Of a stretch of DNA of 64,000 nucleotides, positions 1-8,112 are shown piece by piece. A program made the position numbers and the translations under genes. Under the pieces are notes generated by a model. That model was given only the letters and a program-made list of their open reading frames with translations. It made no database searches and was not told the origin of the DNA. Numbering within the stretch: the first letter of the stretch is position 1; the number at the start of each line of letters is the position of its first letter. The stretch comes from Enterovibrio norvegicus_B. GTDB taxonomy: Bacteria; Pseudomonadota; Gammaproteobacteria; Enterobacterales; Vibrionaceae. Location: assembly GCF_002876705.1 (NCBI RefSeq), contig NZ_MDAG01000031.1, positions 8,829-72,828 on the forward strand, written 5' to 3'.

Positions 1-2
1 TT

Positions 3-179
3 TTGGGCACTGCTATTGACGCGCAAAAAATCGGCGCTAAATTCAGCGTGTTAGCCGCGATCCCTTCTCTTGGAAATGAAAAGGCAAGGCTAATACGGCG
101 CTGTCATTTACGGAAAAATCACGAATTGCGATGCAATATGAAACGTATTCGCCGCATGAAGTGCGCTAAAAACCAATAA
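3..179 (+). CDS. C-terminal end of an upstream phage gene (partial)
   Basis: An open frame enters from the left edge and ends with TAA at 177-179. It gives 58 residues, the last 30 rich in Arg, Lys, His and Cys. In HP1/K139-like phages the gene before the late region is the replication endonuclease (P2 gpA family), so this could be its C-terminus, but no motif confirms it. Composition and direction agree with an early operon reading rightward into the late region. Confidence 0.45.
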   Translation: MGTAIDAQKIGAKFSVLAAIPSLGNEKARLIRRCHLRKNHELRCNMKRIRRMKCAKNQ

Positions 180-218
180 AAATGAACCGTTTACACAGTG
201 AATATTGCCAGAGGTAAC

Positions 219-398
219 ATGAGCACAAACCAGATTCGTGCAATCCGTTGGATTGAAACCCGCGCGGCTGAAAATACCGCGCATCCTGAAGAAAACGCGG
301 TCACAGATTATTTGATTGGGTTAGTCAGAGGGGACGTTAAAACAGCGCAAGCTGTTGTTGAAGGCTACGACGAACCGAAGGTGTTACGGATTGGATAA
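219..398 (+). CDS. Small hypothetical phage protein
   Basis: This 59-residue protein is not recognised. ATG at 219 is preferred over GTG at 198 because a GAGG Shine-Dalgarno lies just upstream (211-214). The protein is soluble with no cysteine cluster or membrane segment. It follows the partial early gene by 39 bp and runs tail-to-tail into the Ogr/Delta-like gene, overlapping its 3' end by about 60 bp. It may be the last gene of the early operon. Confidence 0.55.
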   Translation: MSTNQIRAIRWIETRAAENTAHPEENAVTDYLIGLVRGDVKTAQAVVEGYDEPKVLRIG

Positions 399-768
399 TT
401 GCCATGGTCAGTGCTTCTGTTGTGAAGGCTGACGGGCTAAGGGTGTGAGAGAAGGCGCGACACATCACGAAGCGATGACCGCAGCCCGAACAGACGCAAT
501 AAAGGTCAGACACATTGCTGGAAAGGCGATTGGTTTTTTGAATGGTCGCCCGTTCACCGCAACCGCAATAAATGCGGGTACCTTGAACAAAGGCAGCGTG
601 CATCACGCCAGATGGCGAAAACACGGAATGTTTAAACCCGAGGGTGGATATAAAAGAGTGTCCACACTCGGGTTTTTTGCATGAGCAGTATAATTCTGCT
701 GTTGTGGGGTTTTTCCCTTCACTGCGGCTCACCACCGCTTGTGAACCGCATTGGCAATCAACACGCAT
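337..768 (-). CDS. Ogr/Delta-like late-gene activator with two zinc fingers
   Basis: The 143-residue protein carries two Ogr/Delta-type zinc-binding domains in tandem. The first uses Cys5, Cys7, Cys28, Cys30 and Cys35; the second uses Cys68, Cys70, Cys91, Cys93 and Cys96. Each is followed by a similar segment ending HSxxSPS or HTLSPS. P2 Ogr has one such domain, whereas satellite P4 Delta has two; both activate late promoters by contacting the RNA polymerase alpha subunit. ATG at 768 has an AAGGA site 9 nt upstream, better than TTG at 789. The gene follows terminase and portal in the same leftward direction, suggesting it lies in the late operon it should activate (positive feedback). Confidence 0.85.
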   Translation of the reverse strand: MRVDCQCGSQAVVSRSEGKNPTTAELYCSCKKPECGHSFISTLGFKHSVFSPSGVMHAAFVQGTRIYCGCGERATIQKTNRLSSNVSDLYCVCSGCGHRFVMCRAFSHTLSPSAFTTEALTMAIIQSVTPSVRRSLQQQLALF

Positions 769-837
769 TGACAACCATCCTTTAACCAATTGACCGACTT
801 GGCAATAGTAAGGTAACTGCTGGTTGTTTGTACAGTG

Positions 838-1872
838 TTACGCAGCGGTTGGGAGCGTTAAATCAAACTTCACATGCAAACGCGGTGGCACTTGTTTGTT
901 AATGCCTTCCATGATCAGTTTGCACGCAGGAATAATTTCATCACGCGCATATTCAAGCCCCACTTTTGTTGGGTCGCCAAACGTCGCGTTACCCTGCGGG
1001 ATAATGCCTGCTTTTCCGCCGGGAAAACGGTGAGCCACTAACACGTCTTGCGCGGTAATGTTTTTGATGCGCTCGAAATCATCTTTGGTGGCAATGTCGC
1101 CCACCGGAATCAGTTGAATGCCTTTCTCTTTGCCGTTCGGAATGTTGATAAACAATGAACGGAAGTTGCCGATCCCTTTTGATGATTGAATCTTGGATTT
1201 CAGTTCGTCTTCATCTTCTTTGCTTAGGCTTGGGTCGGTTGCATAGAAGATGTAACCCATGTGCGCACCGTTTAGGTAATACTTGCGACGGAACAAGGTT
1301 GCATCAACGTTTAATAGGGCACTTTGCACGCCGCCAAGGTAGTCAGGCAGGCCGTAAATTTGCTGTTGTGGGTCGTATTGCTTCACAAAGGCGATGGCAC
1401 TTTGCGAAATGGATATTTTCTTGTCGTCGCGTTCAAGCAGAACAAAATCACGGTTCTTTTTGCGGCGCAGGTACATGGCGGGAAGGTGGCCCAGCATCAT
1501 GGGTTGGCGCATCCGGTTGAAGATGATTTGCGCACCAAGGTGGCCGAACTGAATGTAGTCACGCGCCAGTGCTCTTATTTCTTCTGATGTAATACCGCCG
1601 CCGCCACCTTGAAAGCGAGCAGCAATGTAACCCGCACGCGCATTTATCAAGCTGCCGTGGTGCGCTTGCTGGTTTGCAAGTTGCGCGAGAAAGAGCGTAT
1701 CTAGTGGCGGTTCCCAATAGTCGTCCATGTCGTTGTAATGCAGATCGCTGTATTCGCCGCCAAAGCTGCCAGCACGTTCGACACCGCCAAAGGAAAAAGC
1801 GAGAGATTCGCCAGTTTCACTGCTGGTTTGGCTGTCGTCGTTTGCGGCTTTTGTCATTGTGGTTTCTGTCAT
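838..1872 (-). CDS. Phage portal protein (P2 gpQ family)
   Basis: This protein would form the dodecameric ring at the head vertex through which DNA is packaged and ejected. At 344 residues it has exactly the length of P2 gpQ and shows the PBSX-type portal layout: an acidic variable N-terminus, a central region with LRRKKNRDFVLLERD, and a C-terminal part with VLVAHRFPGG and IPACKLIMEGIN. ATG at 1872 overlaps the terminase stop (ATGA), so translation is probably coupled. The longer open frame to 2076 is only read-through into terminase. Confidence 0.93.
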   Translation of the reverse strand: MTETTMTKAANDDSQTSSETGESLAFSFGGVERAGSFGGEYSDLHYNDMDDYWEPPLDTLFLAQLANQQAHHGSLINARAGYIAARFQGGGGGITSEEIRALARDYIQFGHLGAQIIFNRMRQPMMLGHLPAMYLRRKKNRDFVLLERDDKKISISQSAIAFVKQYDPQQQIYGLPDYLGGVQSALLNVDATLFRRKYYLNGAHMGYIFYATDPSLSKEDEDELKSKIQSSKGIGNFRSLFINIPNGKEKGIQLIPVGDIATKDDFERIKNITAQDVLVAHRFPGGKAGIIPQGNATFGDPTKVGLEYARDEIIPACKLIMEGINKQVPPRLHVKFDLTLPTAA

Positions 1873-3662
1873 CGTGATAGTGCCCAAGTGGATTTGCGTT
1901 GGTTGGTATGGTTCAGTGGCTCGTTTATCAGCGCGTGAGCAATGGCCCAGAACGCATCGGCATGGCCTGTGGTTTCGCTGCGCTCGGCTTTGAACGTCAT
2001 CATGTTGCCGCTGCCGCTGGAAACGCGTTTGATTGCCATGAACGCCATGGCGATGTCTTTGTGTTCGGCATCCCACACCAAGCGGCCTGCGTCGATCACA
2101 TCAATCATCTTGAGTACCAGGCGATTTTTGTTTTCGTTGCTGTAGTGAATGGCAACCGCTTCACGCGGGTGGTTCGCGCTCACTAAATCCCACACGCCCG
2201 CGCCAATGCCTGTGGTATCAATGCCGATGTAGGTCACGTTGTAACGGTTGAAGGCTTCATCAATCTGGTTAGATTGGTATTGAAAGTTCAGCCCTTTCCA
2301 ATAGTGTTTTTCCAGAACGCGGAATAATTCAGCGTTGGTGATCGGCGGGGCAATCACCACCAAGCAGGCGTTATCACGTGAGCGGCTTGGGTCATACCCC
2401 AGCCACACTTCTTGATTGCCATAAGGCCGCGCGGTACCGGGTTTGAAATCTTTCCATTTGGCGGCGTCCACCATGGCTTTTTCCAGCTTGCTGAACGCAA
2501 ACACGCTGGCGTTACCATCAACAAACACGCACATGAACAGGTTGGCGAAATCGCTTTTGCTGTATTCCTCGCGCAGTTCATCAATATCAAACAGATCACA
2601 ACCGCCCGCCGCTGCATCTTCAATGGTGACGACATAACGCCATTGTTTATCGGGGCAGAGTGCGCCGCCTTCGCGGTACTCCGTGAACGTTGGGAATGCA
2701 ATGCTTTTGCGGGTTTCAGATTCGCCGCGCCATTTGTCGCCAGACCAAAACGTATAGGCTTGGTGGGTTTTGGTTGATGGCGTCGAAAAGTAGGTTTTGC
2801 GCCACTTCTTGTGTGTCGCCATGGCGGATGCCAGTTTGTTGAGTACATCAAACTTGGGAATCCAGAAATATTCATCAACGTAAACGTGGCCGTGAAAGCC
2901 CTGTGCGGTGTTGCTGTTGGTTGAACAAAACCGCAGTTCTGCGCCGTTGCTCAAAATTGGGTTTTTGCCAGTGAGTTCTAAGCCCAAAAATTCGCGGGCA
3001 ATGTTCACAATGTAGGTGCGGAAAATCTCAGCCTGCGCACGGGAGGCGGAAAGGAAAACTTGGTTATCGCCCGTGAGTATCGCGTCTTCCAATGCTTCAC
3101 ACGCAAAATAGAAGGTGGCACCAATCTGACGTGATTTAAGAATGTTACGCGTGCGCTGATGCAGGTTCTCACGCATCGTAAGCTGGTATTTGAAGAAGCT
3201 GGCGTGAAGGTCGGCAAAATCATCCTCTGTGATTTCACTAACATCATTCTTCTGTTTCTTCCCTTTCTTGGGCTTGTCGTCGCCGCTGCGCGTCGCTGTG
3301 CGATTATTCCCGCTTTGCTGTCGCGTTGGCTTGCCGTTGTCGCTGTCGTCGTGCTGTGGCTGTTTGGCGGCTTGCTGGCGCTGCTTTTTCAACTTCACAT
3401 GCTTTTCAATCAGCATGTCGAGCTCTTTTAGCTGTGCCGGTGATTTCTCGGCCTGATTGGTAAGCACAACAACACGGCGGGCGATCGCCTCGTCCACTTC
3501 TTCTTCGCGCAACAAATCACGCCAACCGTATTTTTCCGCCCAGTGATAAATGATGCGGTTATTCGGTAGCGCCCCGTTGAGTTCTTCGCGTATTTCGTCC
3601 GGTGTATACCGTCGCAAGTACAGCCGTTTGGCCGCTTCCCGCAGTTCAATTGGATATGCCAT
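1869..3662 (-). CDS. Terminase large subunit, ATPase (P2 gpP family)
   Basis: This is the packaging motor and probable nuclease of the P2-type terminase. The 597 residues match gpP (about 590). An N-terminal helix-turn-helix-like segment (1-50) and a basic linker (90-140, KPKKGKKQK) precede the ATPase domain, with a Walker A-like ILKSRQIGAT at 174-183 and Walker B VYVDE at 260-264. LGYDPSRSRD and IGIDTTGIGAG in the C-terminal third fit the RNase H-like nuclease. It is the first gene of the leftward operon and is divergent from the scaffold gene across 180 bp holding a strong inverted repeat. Confidence 0.95.
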   Translation of the reverse strand: MAYPIELREAAKRLYLRRYTPDEIREELNGALPNNRIIYHWAEKYGWRDLLREEEVDEAIARRVVVLTNQAEKSPAQLKELDMLIEKHVKLKKQRQQAAKQPQHDDSDNGKPTRQQSGNNRTATRSGDDKPKKGKKQKNDVSEITEDDFADLHASFFKYQLTMRENLHQRTRNILKSRQIGATFYFACEALEDAILTGDNQVFLSASRAQAEIFRTYIVNIAREFLGLELTGKNPILSNGAELRFCSTNSNTAQGFHGHVYVDEYFWIPKFDVLNKLASAMATHKKWRKTYFSTPSTKTHQAYTFWSGDKWRGESETRKSIAFPTFTEYREGGALCPDKQWRYVVTIEDAAAGGCDLFDIDELREEYSKSDFANLFMCVFVDGNASVFAFSKLEKAMVDAAKWKDFKPGTARPYGNQEVWLGYDPSRSRDNACLVVIAPPITNAELFRVLEKHYWKGLNFQYQSNQIDEAFNRYNVTYIGIDTTGIGAGVWDLVSANHPREAVAIHYSNENKNRLVLKMIDVIDAGRLVWDAEHKDIAMAFMAIKRVSSGSGNMMTFKAERSETTGHADAFWAIAHALINEPLNHTNQRKSTWALSR

Positions 3663-3715
3663 GAGCGGCAGTTTACGCAGTTAAAGCCGCTAAAAATTCA
3701 AGTCAGATTCCGACG

Positions 3716-3742
3716 AATTCGGATACAGCCAATATCCGAATT
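3716..3742. promoter_or_regulatory. Inverted repeat in divergent late promoter region
   Basis: A perfect 10-bp inverted repeat, AATTCGGATA and TATCCGAATT with a 7-nt spacer, lies in the 180 bp between the divergent terminase and scaffold genes. A further partial copy (ATTCCGACGAATTC) abuts it on the left. Both late operons start from this gap, so the repeat is a candidate operator or activator site. It does not match the TGT-N12-ACA element used by P2 Ogr, so assigning it to the Ogr/Delta-like protein is inference. Confidence 0.5.
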
Positions 3743-3842
3743 TTCAGGAATGGAACCAGATGAAACCACCCCCTCAAAGCCCTAACCTTGCCCGTAATTT
3801 CGATATTCCATAACGCATTAAAGGCAGAGGCATGTAACCGAT

Positions 3843-4727
3843 ATGGCAAAAACTTCCGAATGGAAAATTGTGGCGACTGAAGGCAACACAATTGACGACC
3901 GCATCATCCTGAAGGAATGGATTCAGGACATGGCCGAAACCTACAGCTTGGACGAATACACCGCCATGATCTGGCCGGAACACTTTCGTTCAACGTGGGG
4001 GCCATTTGAGGGCAAAAACTGGGGCTTTGTCTCCGAAGTTAAAGCCGAAAAGCGCGCAGGTAAAATGCGTCTTATCGCCAAAATTACCCCAAATCAATAC
4101 CTGCTTTCTGCCAATGCTGATGGGCAAAAGCTATTTAGTAGCATCGAAATCAAAGAGAACTATGCAGGCACAGGCAAGTGCTACCTGCGCGGTCTGGCCG
4201 TGACCGACTCCCCAGCCAGTACCGGAGCGCAAATGCTGAAGTTCTCTATTGGCAATGAAAACATTGAGCGAGAAGCCCAGTTGGAGCCGCTCAACCTGTC
4301 CGAGTTTTCTGACGAATCACGTTTCCGCCGCTTCTACAGCGTTATGCGTGATCTGTTTGGAACAGAAGAACTGACCCCGACCGACACGCAACCCCAACCC
4401 GAGGACACAGAAGTGACCGAAGAACAACTAAAAGCAGCGCTTGCAGAAACCCTGCAACCGTTCACTGCGCGTTTGGATGCCATTGAACAAAAGTTCACGG
4501 CAGCCCCAGCGCCAGCAACCCCGCAAGAAGGCGGCGAAGAAACACCGCCAGCCGATAACGGCGAAACCTTCAATGCCGAACAATTCAGCGCCGCGTTGAA
4601 TGAAGCATTGACCCCAATGGTTGAAAAGCTGAACGGCTTAGAAACCCAATTCAATTCACTGTTGCAAGAAGAGCCGGGGCAGCGCCCGCTAGGCGAAGGC
4701 GCATCAAATAACGTGGAGATCTGGTAA
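3843..4727 (+). CDS. Capsid scaffolding protein and protease (P2 gpO family)
   Basis: gpO-type proteins guide procapsid assembly and then cleave capsid, scaffold and portal. The N-terminal 140 residues form the serine protease: Asp18/Asp19, His47 (in WPEHF) and Ser99/Ser100 (in LFSSIEI) fall at the positions expected for the P2 Asp19-His48-Ser107 triad. Residues 140-290 are acidic, Pro/Ala/Glu-rich and predicted helical, as in the scaffold domain. The gene begins the rightward late operon; its stop abuts the capsid ATG at 4728. Confidence 0.93.
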   Translation: MAKTSEWKIVATEGNTIDDRIILKEWIQDMAETYSLDEYTAMIWPEHFRSTWGPFEGKNWGFVSEVKAEKRAGKMRLIAKITPNQYLLSANADGQKLFSSIEIKENYAGTGKCYLRGLAVTDSPASTGAQMLKFSIGNENIEREAQLEPLNLSEFSDESRFRRFYSVMRDLFGTEELTPTDTQPQPEDTEVTEEQLKAALAETLQPFTARLDAIEQKFTAAPAPATPQEGGEETPPADNGETFNAEQFSAALNEALTPMVEKLNGLETQFNSLLQEEPGQRPLGEGASNNVEIW

Positions 4728-5735
4728 ATGCTGACGGTTAATCCAGAAACAAACAAAGTCATTGATGGCTACTTCGGCGAGTTAAAAAGCAACGGCATTC
4801 GCAAAGGTAAGCTGTTCAATATCGCTTCACCGCAAGAAACAAAACTGCGTGAAGCAATCAAAGAGTCTGACGCTTTCCTAAAGCTGATCTCTTTTGACCT
4901 GAAACAACAAATCAAAGGCCAAACCATTGATGTGGGCACGGGCAATTTGTTGACAGGTCGTAAGTCAAACGGACGTTTCCGCCGCGAAGTTGGCGTGACA
5001 GGCACCGTTTATGAAATGGCAAAGCAAGATTCAAATGCATTTGTGCCATACGAACTGCTTACTGAGTGGGCGAACGCTGGCAAAAATGGCGAGTTCATGA
5101 AGTTGCTGAATGCAAGCGTTTCAAAACAATTCGCATTGGATGTTCTGCGCATCGGTTTCCACGGTGTAACCATTGCGGCAGATACTGATCCTGTTAAGTG
5201 CCCGAACGGCGAAGACGTCAACAAAGGTTGGTTGACCGTGATGAAGGAGCAATTCCCTGATCAAGTTCTTCCGTCAGTGGTGCTAGACGCAACAGGCCAA
5301 ACCGAAGGTGCTTACAAAAACCTTGATTCCATCGTGAAATCCATGATTCACGACATCATCGAAGACCCTCACCAAGAAGACGGTGATCTGGTTGTACTGG
5401 TAGCGCGTGACCTAGTTTCTGCAGAGCAATCTCGTTTGTCTGATGCAGCAACGACACCAACCGAACATGCGGCAGCACAGAAGCTTGATAAGTCGATTGG
5501 TGGTTTGCCGTCTTTTATCCCGCCTTATTTCAAGAGCGGTCAAATCTGGGTGACGTCGCTCAAGAACCTTCACGCAATGGCGCAAAGCGGTACCCAATAC
5601 CGCAAGGTGGCGCAGTGGGAAGAAGACGAAGCGGGCATCGAAAGTTCATGGCTTCGCATGGCGGCTTATGGTGTGGACAACCACAAGAAGTTCGCAGCGA
5701 TTGAAGCTGTAACGTCTCCAACGCCAGCGCAGTAA
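4728..5735 (+). CDS. Major capsid protein (P2 gpN family)
   Basis: The 335 residues correspond to P2 gpN (357), the HK97-fold subunit of the T=7 head. A conserved N-terminus with a GKLFNIASPQETKLREAI stretch, the DVGTGNLLTGRK segment and the later GLPSFIPPYF support the family. In P2 the first 31 residues are removed by the gpO protease, so a similar cleavage is likely here. It is immediately downstream of its scaffold, without any spacer. Confidence 0.95.
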   Translation: MLTVNPETNKVIDGYFGELKSNGIRKGKLFNIASPQETKLREAIKESDAFLKLISFDLKQQIKGQTIDVGTGNLLTGRKSNGRFRREVGVTGTVYEMAKQDSNAFVPYELLTEWANAGKNGEFMKLLNASVSKQFALDVLRIGFHGVTIAADTDPVKCPNGEDVNKGWLTVMKEQFPDQVLPSVVLDATGQTEGAYKNLDSIVKSMIHDIIEDPHQEDGDLVVLVARDLVSAEQSRLSDAATTPTEHAAAQKLDKSIGGLPSFIPPYFKSGQIWVTSLKNLHAMAQSGTQYRKVAQWEEDEAGIESSWLRMAAYGVDNHKKFAAIEAVTSPTPAQ

Positions 5736-5744
5736 GGGACGAGC

Positions 5745-6467
5745 ATGGTTAGCCCTATCCGCGCAATGCGCGAAAAGATGAAGGCCGACCGCAACAGTGC
5801 AGGGGAAACCCTGCCTGTTATCGCGGCAAGCCCTGACACCCTCGAACTGCGTTTAATCGAGCTAGAAGCCGATCGCCAAACGCTTAAATCCTTCAACGCG
5901 ATAGCAGACAAAATCGAGCATAAGCGCACGGTGTTAATGCCGAAATACCGCCCTGTTGCCGAAGCCTATTTGGTAGGTAGCACCACGTATGAAAACCCGA
6001 TTTTCTCTGAAGTTGTGCTGTGGCTGTTCGACATTGGCGAACTCGACACCTTCATTGAATGGTGTTTGAAGGCCATCGAACTCAACGTGCCAACCCCTGA
6101 ACGCATCAAGCGTGATTGGCAAACCTTCTGTGCTGACAGTATTCACCAGTGGGCAACCGAGCAGGTGAAGAACGGGCAAAGTGTTGAACCGTATTTCAGC
6201 CAAGTGTTTGAGCGCATTCAGTCTGATGAATGGCGTCTGCATGAAAAGGTGAGTGCCAAGTTCTACAAGCTGGCGGGGCAAAACCTGTTGCGCGGTGAAG
6301 ACGGCACAGTGAAAGCCACCCACGTGGGCGATGTGGAAACACTGACAGCCGCACTGGAACTGCTGGAAAAAGCCGACCAACTCGACAGCAAAGCGCAGGT
6401 TTCTGACCTGACTAAAAACCGCATTCCGGCACGCATTAAAGCGTTGACCGACGGCACGAATTTATAA
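5745..6467 (+). CDS. Terminase small/endonuclease subunit (P2 gpM family)
   Basis: The 240 residues match gpM in length (247) and position, after the capsid gene. gpM works with gpP to cut cos and start packaging. The frame starts at ATG 5745 behind a GGGACGAGC leader, 9 bp after the capsid stop. The central part contains a WLFDIGELDTFIEW block typical of the family; the C-terminus is helical and charged. Confidence 0.9.
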   Translation: MVSPIRAMREKMKADRNSAGETLPVIAASPDTLELRLIELEADRQTLKSFNAIADKIEHKRTVLMPKYRPVAEAYLVGSTTYENPIFSEVVLWLFDIGELDTFIEWCLKAIELNVPTPERIKRDWQTFCADSIHQWATEQVKNGQSVEPYFSQVFERIQSDEWRLHEKVSAKFYKLAGQNLLRGEDGTVKATHVGDVETLTAALELLEKADQLDSKAQVSDLTKNRIPARIKALTDGTNL

Positions 6468-6574
6468 CGACTCCTGACCCCCACGCGCTTCGGCTTGCGA
6501 GACGGGATAACCGCAAGGTTACACCCAATGTCTATGACCAAGTGGCAGAAGCGCCCTAATTGAGAGAGTGAAAC

Positions 6575-6982
6575 ATGAGTTTAGGCGGCAAGGTGCAACG
6601 CACCGACAGCACAGTGATAGCGGGTAACGGATGGCCGGAACTGTCCACCGCCGAGTTTCGCCAGCTTCGCCGCATTCCTCATGTGTTTGATGAATCCAGC
6701 ATGGCGGCGGCGGTAGAAATTGCCGCTGATGCAGTGCAAGGCCATTTGTCAGCCTTGGCAGGTTCTGAGCTTTCAGGCGCAAAAGTGCATTTGTACAAAC
6801 GCGCGGTTTACACACGTGCTCACGCTGATTTGTTGCCAGAGTTCGCGACACAGAATCGACGCGATGAAGCCCAAAACACCGCCGAAGATGCAGGCGAGAT
6901 GGGCGACAGATTCCGCGCCCAAAGCACACGCGATATTGCACAAATGCTGGGCGAAAGTCCTAACGGTATCGAGTTGATCTGA
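6575..6982 (+). CDS. Head completion/stabilisation protein (P2 gpL family)
   Basis: gpL-type proteins bind the filled head and help close it before tail joining. The 135 residues are shorter than P2 gpL (169), but carry the expected IPHVFDESSMAAAVEIAADAV-like helical core and an acidic C-terminal helix ending GESPNGIELI. The gene starts at ATG 6575 behind GAGAGAGTG. It sits 107 bp after gpM and its stop overlaps the next start (TGATG). Confidence 0.87.
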   Translation: MSLGGKVQRTDSTVIAGNGWPELSTAEFRQLRRIPHVFDESSMAAAVEIAADAVQGHLSALAGSELSGAKVHLYKRAVYTRAHADLLPEFATQNRRDEAQNTAEDAGEMGDRFRAQSTRDIAQMLGESPNGIELI

Positions 6983-7470
6983 TGGCTGACGCATACACCA
7001 AAACTAAGCTGGAACACCTCACTGAATACATGGTGTCGCACCTGAAAACAGGCGTGTTGGATAACAAAATCGACGCTTGGCAAGAAAACGCCAAGTTGGT
7101 GATTTCAGGTGAAGACAGAGGCAACGGCGGAATGGTGATTGCCGAGTGGCAATACAACGCGGTGATCAGTGTTGAAGGGTTTCCGCACCAGTTGTTTGAC
7201 CCGCGTTATTTGTTGGCTTCTGTGGCCTGTTGGTTGAGCGAATACGACCACGACCGCGCCAGCACAGAGTTGGAAGACCCAAGCATAAGCGTGGATGTGC
7301 TGGACGATGGCACGGCGGATGTGTCCATCGAAGTAGAGCTTTCAGAAGTGATTGAAATGATCCCCGACCCTGACGGGCTAATCACGTATCAAGGCCAACA
7401 ATACCGAGTGCAAACCGCGCCGATTTACACGGCAGAAGAGGCGGAAATTATCAATGAAGCCAACGGTTAG
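6982..7470 (+). CDS. Tail completion protein (P2 gpR family)
   Basis: P2 gpR and gpS finish the tail and prepare it for head joining. This 162-residue protein aligns in order and length with gpR (155): an N-terminal KLEHLTEYMVSHL helix, a central GFPHQLFDPRYLLASVACWL block and an acidic C-terminal half. Its start overlaps the gpL stop and its 3' end overlaps the next gene by 17 bp, so the three are translationally coupled. Confidence 0.88.
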   Translation: MADAYTKTKLEHLTEYMVSHLKTGVLDNKIDAWQENAKLVISGEDRGNGGMVIAEWQYNAVISVEGFPHQLFDPRYLLASVACWLSEYDHDRASTELEDPSISVDVLDDGTADVSIEVELSEVIEMIPDPDGLITYQGQQYRVQTAPIYTAEEAEIINEANG

Positions 7471-8110
7471 CCTCAACAAAAATGACGCACTGAAGTTTGA
7501 ACAGAAACTTGCACTGTTAGCCATGCCGCCCCGCAAGCGAATTTGGTTATTGAAAACACTGGGGCGCTGGGAAAAGGCCAACACGCGAAAGCGAATCAGC
7601 CAACAAAAAGACATTCACGGTAGAGCACTTGCCCCGCGCAAGAAGGGCCGCAAAAAGATGTTTCGCCGCATGGCAAAGGGTTTGGAACCCTATGTGCGAA
7701 ATGGTGGCAAAGCGCTTGATTTAACGTGGCGCAACAAGATGACCGCCCGAACAGCGGCAAGGCACCACGTAGGCCAAAAGCAGCGCATGAGCGCCAAGCA
7801 GTTGCAGCGCCGCTTTGGAAAACCAGATTACAGCGCACCTGCTACCAAGGGCATGGCGCGAAAACTTCGGGAACTGGGTTACACCGTCTCGACGAAAAAC
7901 GGCAAAGGCCGCAAAAAGCCAACACTGGCATGGATTCAAACGAATCTGACGCAAGGCAAAGCGGGCGCGATTATCCGCGAACTGAGCGGCAAACCAAAGC
8001 AAACACAGTGGGACATTCCACTGGACGAACGGCAGATATTGGGCAGTTCGAAAACCGACGTTAACCGCCAGCTTGTGAAGCTATTCGAGCAGGCACAGAA
8101 AAGGAAATAG
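7454..8110 (+). CDS. Tail completion/virion morphogenesis protein (P2 gpS family)
   Basis: The phage virion morphogenesis family is recognised by the basic N-terminus with PPRKRIWLLKTLGRWEKANT and RISQQKDIHGRALAPRKKGR. The protein is 218 residues against 150 in P2; the extra length is in a basic C-terminal region. It begins inside the gpR gene (17-bp overlap) and ends 2 bp before the sheath gene. Confidence 0.87.
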   Translation: MKPTVSLNKNDALKFEQKLALLAMPPRKRIWLLKTLGRWEKANTRKRISQQKDIHGRALAPRKKGRKKMFRRMAKGLEPYVRNGGKALDLTWRNKMTARTAARHHVGQKQRMSAKQLQRRFGKPDYSAPATKGMARKLRELGYTVSTKNGKGRKKPTLAWIQTNLTQGKAGAIIRELSGKPKQTQWDIPLDERQILGSSKTDVNRQLVKLFEQAQKRK

Positions 8111-8112
8111 CG

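Noticed and set aside
2354..2878. 174-residue leftward ORF inside terminase
   Set aside because: It is an out-of-frame read of the terminase gene, which has clear Walker and nuclease motifs in the other frame.
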